DNA of 21,497 nt from Dehalococcoidia bacterium (GTDB taxonomy: Bacteria > Chloroflexota > Dehalococcoidia > UBA2979): NCBI GenBank assembly GCA_023228765.1, contig JALOAM010000037.1, positions 1 to 21,497 of the forward strand, given 5' to 3'. How positions within the stretch are numbered: position 1 is the stretch's first letter; every line of letters starts with the position of its first letter. The notes beneath the pieces were generated by a model. It was not told the origin of the DNA, did no database searches, and saw only the letters and a list, made by a program, of their open reading frames with translations. The translations under genes and the position numbers were made by a program. This document shows, piece by piece, positions 6,620 to 13,795 of the stretch.

Positions 6620-8776
6620 CTATTCGCCAGTCCATCCGCGCTCTCGTAGCAGGCCCACGAAGCCGGATTCATCCTGGATTTCAACGCCCAGGGCCTCGGC
6701 CTTGTCGCGCTTCGATCCGCCGCCGTCACCGGCGACGACGAACGACGTCTTCTTCGACACCGAGCCGGTCACCTTGCCGCCGAGCGACTTGATGAACTCC
6801 TCGATCTCGTTGCGAGACCAGCGGTCGAGGGAGCCCGTGATGACGATCGTCTCGCCCTCCAGGATGCCGCCGCGCGCGGCCACGTCCTCGTCCATGCGCA
6901 GGCCGTGTGCCGCGAGGGCGTCGACCAGCGCTGCGTACTCCTCGTCGTGCAGATATTCGTACACGGCCTCCGCGACGATCGGGCCGATGCCGTCGACGGC
7001 CTGGATCTCCTCCAGCGCCGCGTGACGGAGCGCCTGCATCGAGCCGAAGTGCCGCGCGAGGGCGCGCGCCGTCTCGCTGCCCACGTGACGGATGCCGAGG
7101 GCGATGAGGAGCCGGTGCAGCGGCTGCTGCTTCGACTTCTCCAGCTCCGCGAACATCAGGTCGAGCGTCTTGGCGCCGATCTTGTCGACCTCGAGGAGCG
7201 CCTCGCGCTTCTCGGGGAGGTCGTACAGGTCCGCGAGCGAGCTCACGAACCCCCGGCCCACCAGCATCGCGGAGCGCTCCTCGCCGAACCCCTCGATGTC
7301 GAGGGCGCCTCGGGAGGTGAAGTGCTCGATGAGGCGCGCGAGCTTGGTGGGGCAGGCGCGGTTCGGGCAGTAGTAGGCGGCGTCGCCCTCGTCGTGGGCG
7401 ACTGGCGTGCCACAGACCGGGCACGCGTCCGGCATCTCGAACACCGGGAGGTCACGGCCCTTGCGCTGCGAGAGGACGGGCCCCACCACCTGGGGGATCA
7501 CGTCGCCCGCGCGCTGCACGATCACGTCGTCACCGGCGCGGATGTCCAGCCCTCGCAGGTGGTCGAGGTTGTGGAGCGTCGCCATCGAGACCGTGACCCC
7601 GCCGACGAACACGGGCTCGAGGACGGCGAAGGGGGTGAGGACGCCGGTGCGGCCGACGGAGACCTGGATCGCCTTCAGGCGGGTCACGGCCTGCTCCGCC
7701 GGGAACTTCCACGCCGTCGCCCAGCGCGGCTCGCGACCCACCACGCCGAGGGCGCGCTGGGTCGCGAGGTCGTCCACCTTGATGACCACGCCGTCGATGT
7801 CGTAGTCGAGCGCCTCGCGGCGGTCCACCCAGCCCTCGCAGAACGCGGCGACCTGCTCGATGTCGTCGAACGTCTCGGTGAGTGGGTTCGTCGGGAAGCC
7901 GAGGGAGCGCAGCCACGCGATCGCCTCGGAGTGGCTGGTGACGGGGCGGTCACCCTCCACCCAGCCGAGCTGGTACACGAAGAGGTTCAGGCGCCGTGTC
8001 GCCGTGACGCGCGGGTCTAACTGGCGGAGAGAGCCCGCGGCCGTGTTGCGCGGGTTCATGTAGAGCTGCTCGCCCGCCTCGGCGCGCTGTTCGTTCAGGC
8101 GGCGGAACTCCTCCTTGGAGAGGTAGACCTCCCCGCGTACCTCGAACGCGGCCGGGAGCGCGGAGGGCTCCCCATCGACGGGTGGGCCATCCGCGGGCGC
8201 GCCGTTCAGCACGAGCGGGATCGTGCGGATGGTGCGGAGGTTGCTGGTGATGTCCTCGCCGCGGAGGCCGTCGCCGCGCGTGGAGCCGTACTCGAACCGC
8301 CCGTTGCGATAGACCAGCGAGATCGCGAGGCCGTCGATCTTCGGCTCGCAGACGTAGCGGAACTCCTCGCGCTCTACCAGGCGGACCATCCGCTGCCGCC
8401 ACGCGAACAGCTCATCGCGCTCGAAGACGTTCGAGAGCGACAGCATCGGCTCGCGGTGCTCGACGACCGCGAAGCCCGCCGTCGGCTCGCCCGCGACACG
8501 CTGCGTCGGCGAGTCCGGCTCAAGGAGCTCCGGGTACTGCTCCTCCAGCGTGCGCAGCTCCCGCATGAGGGCGTCGTACTGCGAGTCGCCGATCTCGGGT
8601 TCGGCCAGCGTGTAGTACCGGTAATCGTGGTACCGGATCCGGGTGCGCAGCTCCTCGACGCGCTCGCGTGCCGCCTCGTACTCGTGCCCTGCTTCGACCA
8701 CCTCGTCCGGAAGGTCGTGTGGATCGGTGCTCGTGGCGGCGTCGGCGGAGGCATCCGCGGGGTCAGATGTGGCCAT
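6620..8776 (-). CDS. ligA: NAD+-dependent DNA ligase LigA
   Basis: A 718-residue DNA ligase that seals nicks during replication and repair using NAD+. All domains appear in order: the Ia NAD-binding segment with the YHDYRYY motif (about residues 49-55), the adenylation domain with catalytic Lys146 in K-I-D-G, the OB fold (about 360-440), a Cys4 zinc finger (Cys452, Cys455, Cys470, Cys475), helix-hairpin-helix repeats (about 485-610) and a C-terminal BRCT domain (about 637-718). A small Pro/Ala insertion at about 192-208 is unusual but harmless-looking. The ATG at 8776 is chosen over an upstream in-frame ATG (8824) because a TATACT -10 box sits immediately before it. That placement predicts a transcript starting at or near the ATG. 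The gene is divergent from the his operon. Confidence 0.97.
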   Translation of the reverse strand: MATSDPADASADAATSTDPHDLPDEVVEAGHEYEAARERVEELRTRIRYHDYRYYTLAEPEIGDSQYDALMRELRTLEEQYPELLEPDSPTQRVAGEPTAGFAVVEHREPMLSLSNVFERDELFAWRQRMVRLVEREEFRYVCEPKIDGLAISLVYRNGRFEYGSTRGDGLRGEDITSNLRTIRTIPLVLNGAPADGPPVDGEPSALPAAFEVRGEVYLSKEEFRRLNEQRAEAGEQLYMNPRNTAAGSLRQLDPRVTATRRLNLFVYQLGWVEGDRPVTSHSEAIAWLRSLGFPTNPLTETFDDIEQVAAFCEGWVDRREALDYDIDGVVIKVDDLATQRALGVVGREPRWATAWKFPAEQAVTRLKAIQVSVGRTGVLTPFAVLEPVFVGGVTVSMATLHNLDHLRGLDIRAGDDVIVQRAGDVIPQVVGPVLSQRKGRDLPVFEMPDACPVCGTPVAHDEGDAAYYCPNRACPTKLARLIEHFTSRGALDIEGFGEERSAMLVGRGFVSSLADLYDLPEKREALLEVDKIGAKTLDLMFAELEKSKQQPLHRLLIALGIRHVGSETARALARHFGSMQALRHAALEEIQAVDGIGPIVAEAVYEYLHDEEYAALVDALAAHGLRMDEDVAARGGILEGETIVITGSLDRWSRNEIEEFIKSLGGKVTGSVSKKTSFVVAGDGGGSKRDKAEALGVEIQDESGFVGLLRERGWTGE

Positions 8777-8782
8777 GTCCCG

Positions 8783-8788
8783 AGTATA
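8783..8788 (-). promoter_or_regulatory. -10 box of a possibly leaderless ligA promoter
   Basis: TATACT lies on the minus strand six bases before the ligA ATG, so initiation would fall at or next to the A of the start codon. No good -35 hexamer is present; a 10-bp perfect palindrome CGAGGCCTCG (8803-8812) occupies that position instead. The context CCTATACTCGG is shared with the mreB promoter. Confidence 0.45.
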
Positions 8789-8940
8789 GGATTGCGGTCC
8801 TCCGAGGCCTCGACGGGGTGGCACGCCCGCCCGAGGCTGGCCCCCACGGAGCCGTCCGAGGCTTCACCTTCCGGCAACACGGCACGGTCACACTCGACCT
8901 CAGACGGTGGGGCGCTGAAGGGGCCACACCGCGGTTCCGG

Positions 8941-8957
8941 GGTACACTGGATGTACC
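8941..8957 (+). promoter_or_regulatory. Inverted repeat over a candidate -10 box upstream of hisH
   Basis: GGTAC (8941-8945) and GTACC (8953-8957) form an inverted repeat with a 7-base spacer; nested within it, CTGG (8947-8950) and CCAG (8956-8959) form a second. The arms overlap a TACACT -10-like box (8943-8948) about 35 bases before the hisH ATG. A repressor bound here would block the his operon. No convincing -35 is seen, and there is no His-rich leader peptide. Confidence 0.35.
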
Positions 8958-8981
8958 AGCAATAACCACGGGCAGGTACGC

Positions 8982-9629
8982 ATGGATGTCGTCATCGTTG
9001 ACTATGGCGCGGGCAATCTTCGTAGTGTCGCGCGTGCCGTAGCCCATGCCGGCGTCGACGCGAAGGTCTCCGCCCGGCCGCAGGATGTCCTCGCGGCGAA
9101 GGCCCTCATCGTCCCGGGAGTCGGCGCCGCCGAGGACACGATGGCGAACCTGCGCGCGGGTGGCCTCGTGGAGCCCGTGCTCGAATACATCGCGTCCGAG
9201 CGACCGTTCCTCGGCGTGTGCATGGGCCAGCAGGCCCTGTTCGACTACTCCGAGGAGGGCGGCCGCCACGACTGCCTCGGCGTGCTGCCGGGCCGCATCG
9301 TGCGGTTCCCCAGCGGCATGACCGTGCCGCACATGGGCTGGAACACCGTCGAGATGCGCGTCGAGCACCCGGTGTTCGAGGGCATCCCGGACGGTTCCTA
9401 CTTCTACTTCGTGCACGGGTACCACCCGGTGCCGTCCGACGATTCAGTCGTGCTGGGCGAGACCGATTATGACGGTGTGCGGTTCCCCTCGGTCGTGGGG
9501 CGCGGCAACGTGGTGGCGACGCAGTTCCACCCGGAGAAGTCCGCGCGGTGGGGGCTGCAGCTCTATGCCAACTTCCTTCGCCTCGCGAAGGAGCGAGGTT
9601 CGATTGCGCCGGCGGGGATGACGGCGTAG
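8982..9629 (+). CDS. hisH: Imidazole glycerol phosphate synthase, glutaminase subunit HisH
   Basis: A 215-residue class I glutamine amidotransferase that releases ammonia from glutamine and passes it through HisF to make imidazole glycerol phosphate and AICAR in histidine synthesis. The N-terminus VDYGAGNL (6-13), the oxyanion region PGVGA (45-49), nucleophile Cys80 in GVCMGQQ, and the His183/Glu185 pair in QFHPEKS complete the catalytic triad. VPHMGWN (about 115-121) is the usual HisF-facing segment. The start ATG at 8982 has a weak AGG about five bases upstream. It is the first gene of hisH-hisA-hisF-hisI-HAD and is divergent from ligA. Length is normal. Confidence 0.97.
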   Translation: MDVVIVDYGAGNLRSVARAVAHAGVDAKVSARPQDVLAAKALIVPGVGAAEDTMANLRAGGLVEPVLEYIASERPFLGVCMGQQALFDYSEEGGRHDCLGVLPGRIVRFPSGMTVPHMGWNTVEMRVEHPVFEGIPDGSYFYFVHGYHPVPSDDSVVLGETDYDGVRFPSVVGRGNVVATQFHPEKSARWGLQLYANFLRLAKERGSIAPAGMTA

Positions 9630-9667
9630 CTCGGTCCGAAGGGGCCGCACCAGAGGAGACAGACTTC

Positions 9668-10384
9668 GTGGAGATCATTCCGGCTATCGACATCCTCGGC
9701 GGGCGCTGTGTGCGTTTGGCGCAGGGTGACTACTCCCGCGAGACGGTCTTCGGCGAGGACCCGATCGCGATGGCGGTCCGGTGGGCCTCGCTGGGTGCTG
9801 ACCGCATCCATGTCGTGGACCTGGATGGCGCGAAGACCGGCGAGCGGACGAACGCCGCCGTGGTCTCCCAGATCGTGGACTCCGTGAACTGCGCCGTGCA
9901 GACCTCCGGCGGCATCCGCAGCATCGAGATGGTGCGCGGGATGCTGGACGAGGGCGTCAACCGCGTGGTCATCGGCACCGGCGCGGTGAAGGACCCGGAG
10001 TTCCTCCGCGAGTCCATCGCCATCGCGCACGACCGCCTCATCGTCTCAGTCGACGCGCGCGAGGGGAAAGTCTCGCTGCAGGGCTGGACGGAAGCCACGG
10101 ACATCGACGCCCTGTCGTTCATCGAGCGGCTCGCCTCGCAGGGGGTGCAGCGCATCGTCTACACGGACATCCTGCGCGACGGCGTGACAGACGGCCCGAA
10201 CTTCCAGATGTACGAGCGGCTGACCTCCGCGACCTCCGTGAAGGTGATCGCCGCCGGCGGCGTCGGCACCGTGGAGGACATCCAGCGCCTCACGGACTGC
10301 GGCGTCGAAGGAGCGATTGTCGGTCGGGCGCTTTACACTGGAGACATCAAGCTTCCCGAAGCCCTCTCCGCTGCTGCCGTCTAG
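9668..10384 (+). CDS. hisA: ProFAR isomerase HisA
   Basis: A 238-residue (beta-alpha)8 barrel that catalyses the Amadori rearrangement of ProFAR to PRFAR, the step just before HisHF. The catalytic aspartates appear as Asp8 (IIPAIDI) and Asp129 (SVDAREG); the phosphate-binding loops TSGGIRS (79-85) and AAGGVGT (195-201) are intact. The second half matches HisA (GWTE, TDILRDGV) rather than the bifunctional actinobacterial PriA, which argues against a typical actinomycete host. The start is GTG at 9668 with an AGGAG ribosome-binding site nine bases upstream; the frame is open further upstream but that part overlaps hisH. It lies 38 bases after hisH. Confidence 0.96.
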   Translation: MEIIPAIDILGGRCVRLAQGDYSRETVFGEDPIAMAVRWASLGADRIHVVDLDGAKTGERTNAAVVSQIVDSVNCAVQTSGGIRSIEMVRGMLDEGVNRVVIGTGAVKDPEFLRESIAIAHDRLIVSVDAREGKVSLQGWTEATDIDALSFIERLASQGVQRIVYTDILRDGVTDGPNFQMYERLTSATSVKVIAAGGVGTVEDIQRLTDCGVEGAIVGRALYTGDIKLPEALSAAAV

Positions 10385-10449
10385 CGTCCCCACGCACTGG
10401 TGACGCGGACGAGCCCGGCGAGGGCGTTCCCGGACTCCCTGGACGGCCC

Positions 10450-11235
10450 ATGCTGACCCGCCGGATCATCCCCTGCTTCGACGTCGATCGTGGCCGGGTC
10501 GTGAAGGGCATCTCCTTCGTGGAGCTGCGCGACGCTGGCGACCCCGTCGAGCTCGCCGCGCAGTATGACCAGCAGGGCGCGGACGAACTCGTCTTCCTCG
10601 ACATCACGGCATCCTCGGACGCCCGCACCAGCGTGTACGACATGATCCGCAACACGGCGGACCAGGTCTTCATCCCGCTCACCGTGGGCGGTGGCGTCCG
10701 CACCCCGCAGGACGTGCGCCTCATGCTCGAGTCGGGCGCGGACAAGGTCTCGATGAACACCGCGGCCGTGCAGCGCCCCGAGCTGATCTCGGAGGGCGCG
10801 AAGGGCTTCGGCTCGCAGTGCATCGTCGTCGCCGTGGACGCGAAGCGCGTCGGCGCGGAGCGGTGGGAGGTCTTCACCCACGGCGGCCGCACCGCCACCG
10901 GCATCGACGCCGTGCAGTGGGCCCGGGAGGCGACCGAGCGCGGCGCCGGTGAGCTCCTCGTCACCTCGATGGACTCGGACGGCCACCAGGACGGCTACGA
11001 CCTCGGGCTGCTCCGCGCGATCTCGGACAGCGTCGAGGTCCCGATCATCGCCTCGGGCGGCGCGGGGGAGCCGGAGCACCTGTACGACGCCTTCACCGAG
11101 GGCGGCGCGGACGCCGTCCTGGCGGCGTCGATCTTCCACTTCGGCAAGTACGACATCCCCACCCTGAAGCAGTACCTCACCGACCGAGGCATCCCGATGC
11201 GCCCGGTGGAGACCGACACGCCCTCTCCGGCGTAG
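10450..11235 (+). CDS. hisF: Imidazole glycerol phosphate synthase, cyclase subunit HisF
   Basis: A 261-residue (beta-alpha)8 barrel that uses ammonia from HisH to convert PRFAR into imidazole glycerol phosphate and AICAR. Catalytic Asp11 (IIPCFDVD) and Asp130 (VVAVDAKR) are present, along with VGGGVRT (79-85), the phosphate loop ASGGAGE and the family-typical TSMDSDGHQDGYD segment; G-Y-D replaces the commoner G-F-D. The C-terminus runs about ten polar residues past the usual end. It lies 65 bases after hisA with only a poor GGA as ribosome-binding site, and 17 bases before hisI. Length is normal (about 250-260). Confidence 0.97.
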   Translation: MLTRRIIPCFDVDRGRVVKGISFVELRDAGDPVELAAQYDQQGADELVFLDITASSDARTSVYDMIRNTADQVFIPLTVGGGVRTPQDVRLMLESGADKVSMNTAAVQRPELISEGAKGFGSQCIVVAVDAKRVGAERWEVFTHGGRTATGIDAVQWAREATERGAGELLVTSMDSDGHQDGYDLGLLRAISDSVEVPIIASGGAGEPEHLYDAFTEGGADAVLAASIFHFGKYDIPTLKQYLTDRGIPMRPVETDTPSPA

Positions 11236-11252
11236 CAGCAGAAAGCGACCGC

Positions 11253-11669
11253 ATGATGGCCGACGCGAACGCGCTGGAGGAGGGTACGACCCTCACGCTC
11301 GACTTCGAGAAGCTCGCGAAGGTCGGCGACTCGCACGTCATCCCCTGCGCCGTGCAGGACGCCGACACGCGCGAGGTCATCCTGGTCGCGTACGTGAACG
11401 ACCAGGCGCTGGCGAAGGCGATCGAGACGCGCTCCGCGGTCTTCTGGAGCACCTCCCGCAACGAGCTGTGGGAGAAGGGGAAGACCTCCGGCGAGACGTT
11501 CGACCTGCTGGAGGTGCGCGTGAACTGCGAGCAGAACTCGCTGCTCTACGTCGTGCGCCCCCGCCGCGGGGGGATCTGCCACACCAAGAACGAGGCGGGT
11601 GAGCCGCGCGACTGCTATTACCGCCGTCTCGACCTTGAGACGGGCGAACTGGTCAACCTCAACCCGTAA
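11253..11669 (+). CDS. hisI: Phosphoribosyl-AMP cyclohydrolase HisI (divergent metal site)
   Basis: A 138-residue single-domain enzyme that opens the adenine ring of phosphoribosyl-AMP to ProFAR, the substrate of HisA. Family marks include VILVAYVND (42-50), FWSTSRNELWEKGKTSGE (64-81) and a C-terminal CH-T...CYYRR motif. Two features are unusual. The Mg2+-binding D-C-D-x-D motif reads N-C-E-Q-N (91-95). The zinc cysteines are Cys92, Cys109 and Cys121, with eleven residues between the last two instead of six. Conserved surroundings and operon position indicate a functional variant rather than a decayed copy. A second ATG follows immediately at 11256. No HisE domain is fused, so HisE should lie elsewhere. 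Confidence 0.9.
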   Translation: MMADANALEEGTTLTLDFEKLAKVGDSHVIPCAVQDADTREVILVAYVNDQALAKAIETRSAVFWSTSRNELWEKGKTSGETFDLLEVRVNCEQNSLLYVVRPRRGGICHTKNEAGEPRDCYYRRLDLETGELVNLNP

Positions 11670-11692
11670 CGCCGACGCGGAACCGAGCGCGC

Positions 11693-12403
11693 ATGCCTCT
11701 CCCGCCCGGCCCCCCGTTCCGTGTCTCCCACGTCTTCTTCGACGTGGACGGCACGCTCGTCGACTTCCGTGCCTCCCTCGACGCCGGGCTCATCGTCGCC
11801 GCCGAGGTGCTCTCCGAGCGCACCGGTCGCATCGTGACCCCTCGGGCGCTGCAGGAGACGCGCGACCGCATCGCCCGCTCGCTTCGTCCGGCCCCGGGCA
11901 GGCTTGCCGACCTCCGCGAGCAGTCGTTCCGCCAGGTGCTCCGCGAACGCGGGGTGGACGACGAGGGCGCCGTCGCGGACGTTTCCCGTCGCTTCTACGA
12001 GGCGCGCGATGCCGCCCTCGAACCGTACGAGGACGTCGAGCCCACCCTCCGGACGCTCCGCGAGCGTGGGTTCGTCCTCGTCGCGGCCACCAACGGCAAT
12101 GCCGCGCTGATGCGCACGCCGCTGTTCGCGCTGCTCCAGCACGCCTTCTCCGCAGAGCAGGCGGGTGTCTCCAAGCCCCACCCCCGCTTCTTCGAGCTCG
12201 CCCTCCAACACGCGGGCGCCGAGGCGTCCTGCTCCGTGATGGTCGGCGACCGCCTCGACAACGATGTTGAGCCGGCCGTCTTCGCCGGCATGCCCGGCGT
12301 CCTCCTCGACCGGCACGGGCAGGTCGACGGCGTCCCGGTCCCCGCCTCGGCCGTCATCCGCTCGCTCGCCGAGCTACCGGGGATGCTCGAACGGGCGGAG
12401 TAG
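11693..12403 (+). CDS. HAD-superfamily phosphatase, possibly the histidinol-phosphatase of the his operon
   Basis: A 236-residue haloacid-dehalogenase-type hydrolase. Motif I is DVDGTLVD (Asp17 nucleophile, Asp19 acid/base), motif II is the Thr133 of ATNGN, motif III is Lys161 in VSKPHP and motif IV is GDRLDND (Asp186, Asp191). An alpha-helical C1 cap lies between motifs I and II (about residues 30-110). Substrate cannot be read from sequence. It is the last gene of the hisH-A-F-I run, 23 bases after hisI, and histidinol-phosphate phosphatase is a pathway step that several lineages carry out with HAD enzymes, so this is a reasonable but untested candidate. A general sugar phosphatase or phosphoglycolate phosphatase is the alternative. 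Confidence 0.85.
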   Translation: MPLPPGPPFRVSHVFFDVDGTLVDFRASLDAGLIVAAEVLSERTGRIVTPRALQETRDRIARSLRPAPGRLADLREQSFRQVLRERGVDDEGAVADVSRRFYEARDAALEPYEDVEPTLRTLRERGFVLVAATNGNAALMRTPLFALLQHAFSAEQAGVSKPHPRFFELALQHAGAEASCSVMVGDRLDNDVEPAVFAGMPGVLLDRHGQVDGVPVPASAVIRSLAELPGMLERAE

Positions 12404-12465
12404 TCCTCCGGCCCAGTCCCCCTTGGGGGGAGCAGTCGGTGTCCCCGAACGCCCTGGGCGTGCCG

Positions 12466-13113
12466 CTATCGCCGTACGAAGTGCACGCCGAGGTCTGGCG
12501 TCGGGCGGGCGAAGGGGACGTAGTCCTCCGCGGGGTGACCGAGGGCGACGAAGGCCTGCGGCTGCCACGATGCCTCGAGGTCGAGCGCGGCGCGGACCGC
12601 GTCCTGCGCGTAGAGCGGGGCGGAGATCCAGAACGCCGCGAGGCCACTGACGGAGGCGGCGAGCAGGACGTTCTGCAGCGCCGCGCCGAACGAGTGCTGC
12701 GCGAGGCCCCACTCCGCGCGTGCTCGGCGGTCGTCCTCGTACACGCGCAGGCCGTCCGCCACGAGGCAGCCGAGCAACAGCGTGGGGGCGCCCTCGATCT
12801 GGCGGCGGGAGCGGGCGAGCGCCTTCTCCTGCTGCGCCACCGGGACGCCGTCGTGCTCGAGGTCGGTGCGCCACGCCTCACCCATCGCCGTGGCGAGGGT
12901 GCTCCGGCGCTCGGGGGAGACCTCGGCGAAGCGCCAGGGTTGGGTGTGGTGTGGCGCCGGGGCAGCGCAGGCGAGCGCGACGAGCTGCTCGACCTGCTCC
13001 GAGGTGAGCGCGGGGCCGGTCAGCCCTCGGATGGAGCGCCGCGAGCGGATCGCACTGACGACGGTCTCGGCGATGGTTGCCGGGCGGTACCCCTCCGGCG
13101 CGCGGTCAGTCAT
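12466..13113 (-). CDS. Nitroreductase-family FMN protein, FbiB C-domain-like (probable dehydro-F420-0 reductase)
   Basis: A 215-residue nitroreductase-fold flavoprotein. The N-terminal SRRSIRGL (24-31) is the FMN phosphate-binding region. It is followed by APAPHHTQPWRF (51-62), which closely resembles the corresponding segment of the C-terminal domain of actinobacterial FbiB. A GLAAFWI segment (about 156-162) matches the second flavin-contact region of the family. In actinobacteria that FbiB domain reduces dehydro-F420-0 to F420-0 after CofC and CofD have acted. Here the gene is free-standing, downstream of cofD and cofC, and its ATG (13113) overlaps the cofC stop by eight bases. Context and motif support the F420 role; the family alone would only give a generic NAD(P)H nitroreductase. 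The glutamyl ligase part of FbiB (CofE) is not in the window. Confidence 0.8.
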   Translation of the reverse strand: MTDRAPEGYRPATIAETVVSAIRSRRSIRGLTGPALTSEQVEQLVALACAAPAPHHTQPWRFAEVSPERRSTLATAMGEAWRTDLEHDGVPVAQQEKALARSRRQIEGAPTLLLGCLVADGLRVYEDDRRARAEWGLAQHSFGAALQNVLLAASVSGLAAFWISAPLYAQDAVRAALDLEASWQPQAFVALGHPAEDYVPFARPTPDLGVHFVRR

Positions 13114-13795
13114 CGCGGGAGCTCCTCACGGTGGGTGTCGCGATGGGCAGGTGCTCCAGCAGGGCGGTCGTCGCCTCGCCGACGCGGTCCCACACCCGCG
13201 CGAGGTCTTCGAGCGTGTCGATGTCGTGGGTGAGGTCGGGGAAGTGGCGGCGGGTGACGCGTACCCCCGCCGCGCGGGCGGCAGCCTCGTGCGCGGCGGC
13301 CGAGTCGGGGCCGAAGGCGGGCGCGATGACGCGCGGCGGCGTCAGGCCGAGGGCGAGCGTGCCGCCATCCTCGGCGGCGACGACGGTGACGCCCGGCTCG
13401 ATGAGCGCGTTCAGCAGCGTCGCCACGTCCGTGACGGAGACGTGAGGGAGGTCGCCTGGCAGGACGAGGGCGGCCTCCGCGTCTCCGACCGCGCCGAGGG
13501 CGAGTGTGATCGCCTCGTTGTAGCCCTCGCCCCGGTCGCGGACGACGGTGGCATCGTGGTCACGTGCGATGGCGTCGTACACGGGGTCCGGACTGACGAC
13601 GATCACGTGCCCTTGCCAGACCTCGCGCACGGTGGTGAGGAGGTCGTCCACCATCGCGATGACGAGCGAGCGGCGTGTCCCCGCGTCGAGGTCCGGCCCG
13701 AGGCGGGTCTTGGCGTGCCCGGCGTCGTTCACCGCCGTGATCACCACGAAGTCCGCGCCGGCGTGACCGGCGGCAGCGCCGTCCGAGGTGGTCAC
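13106..13795 (-). CDS. cofC: CofC/FbiD-type guanylyltransferase of coenzyme F420 synthesis
   Basis: A 229-residue nucleotidyltransferase of the GT-A-like CofC family, which joins GTP to 2-phospho-L-lactate (archaea) or phosphoenolpyruvate (bacterial FbiD) to form the donor used by CofD. The N-terminal nucleotide-binding part reads NDAGHAKTRLGPDL (about 23-36), a variant of the usual K-x-x-x-x-K-[ST]-RL pattern. GEGYNEAI (about 89-96) and VLPGDLPHVS (about 110-119, with the metal-binding Asp) follow, as in the family. The start is GTG at 13795, overlapping the cofD stop by four bases (GTGA). Its stop overlaps the nitroreductase start by eight bases. Some N-terminal residues before VVITAVND may be non-native if a downstream start is used. 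Confidence 0.88.
   Translation of the reverse strand: MTTSDGAAAGHAGADFVVITAVNDAGHAKTRLGPDLDAGTRRSLVIAMVDDLLTTVREVWQGHVIVVSPDPVYDAIARDHDATVVRDRGEGYNEAITLALGAVGDAEAALVLPGDLPHVSVTDVATLLNALIEPGVTVVAAEDGGTLALGLTPPRVIAPAFGPDSAAAHEAAARAAGVRVTRRHFPDLTHDIDTLEDLARVWDRVGEATTALLEHLPIATPTVRSSRDD

Noticed and set aside
6543..6635. N-terminal extension of the VIT1 gene to 6635
   Set aside because: It runs through the ligA-VIT1 hairpins and the end of ligA and encodes a low-complexity Ser/Arg stretch unlike VIT1 proteins.
11253..11669. hisI as a decayed pseudogene because its metal motif is altered
   Set aside because: The frame is intact, the remaining motifs are conserved and it sits in the his operon, so a divergent functional enzyme is more likely.
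12404..12465. Small hairpins (CCCCC-TT-GGGGGG and ACGCC-CTG-GGCGT) between the convergent HAD and nitroreductase genes as a terminator
   Set aside because: Stems are short and no T-run follows on either strand; expected by chance at this GC content.
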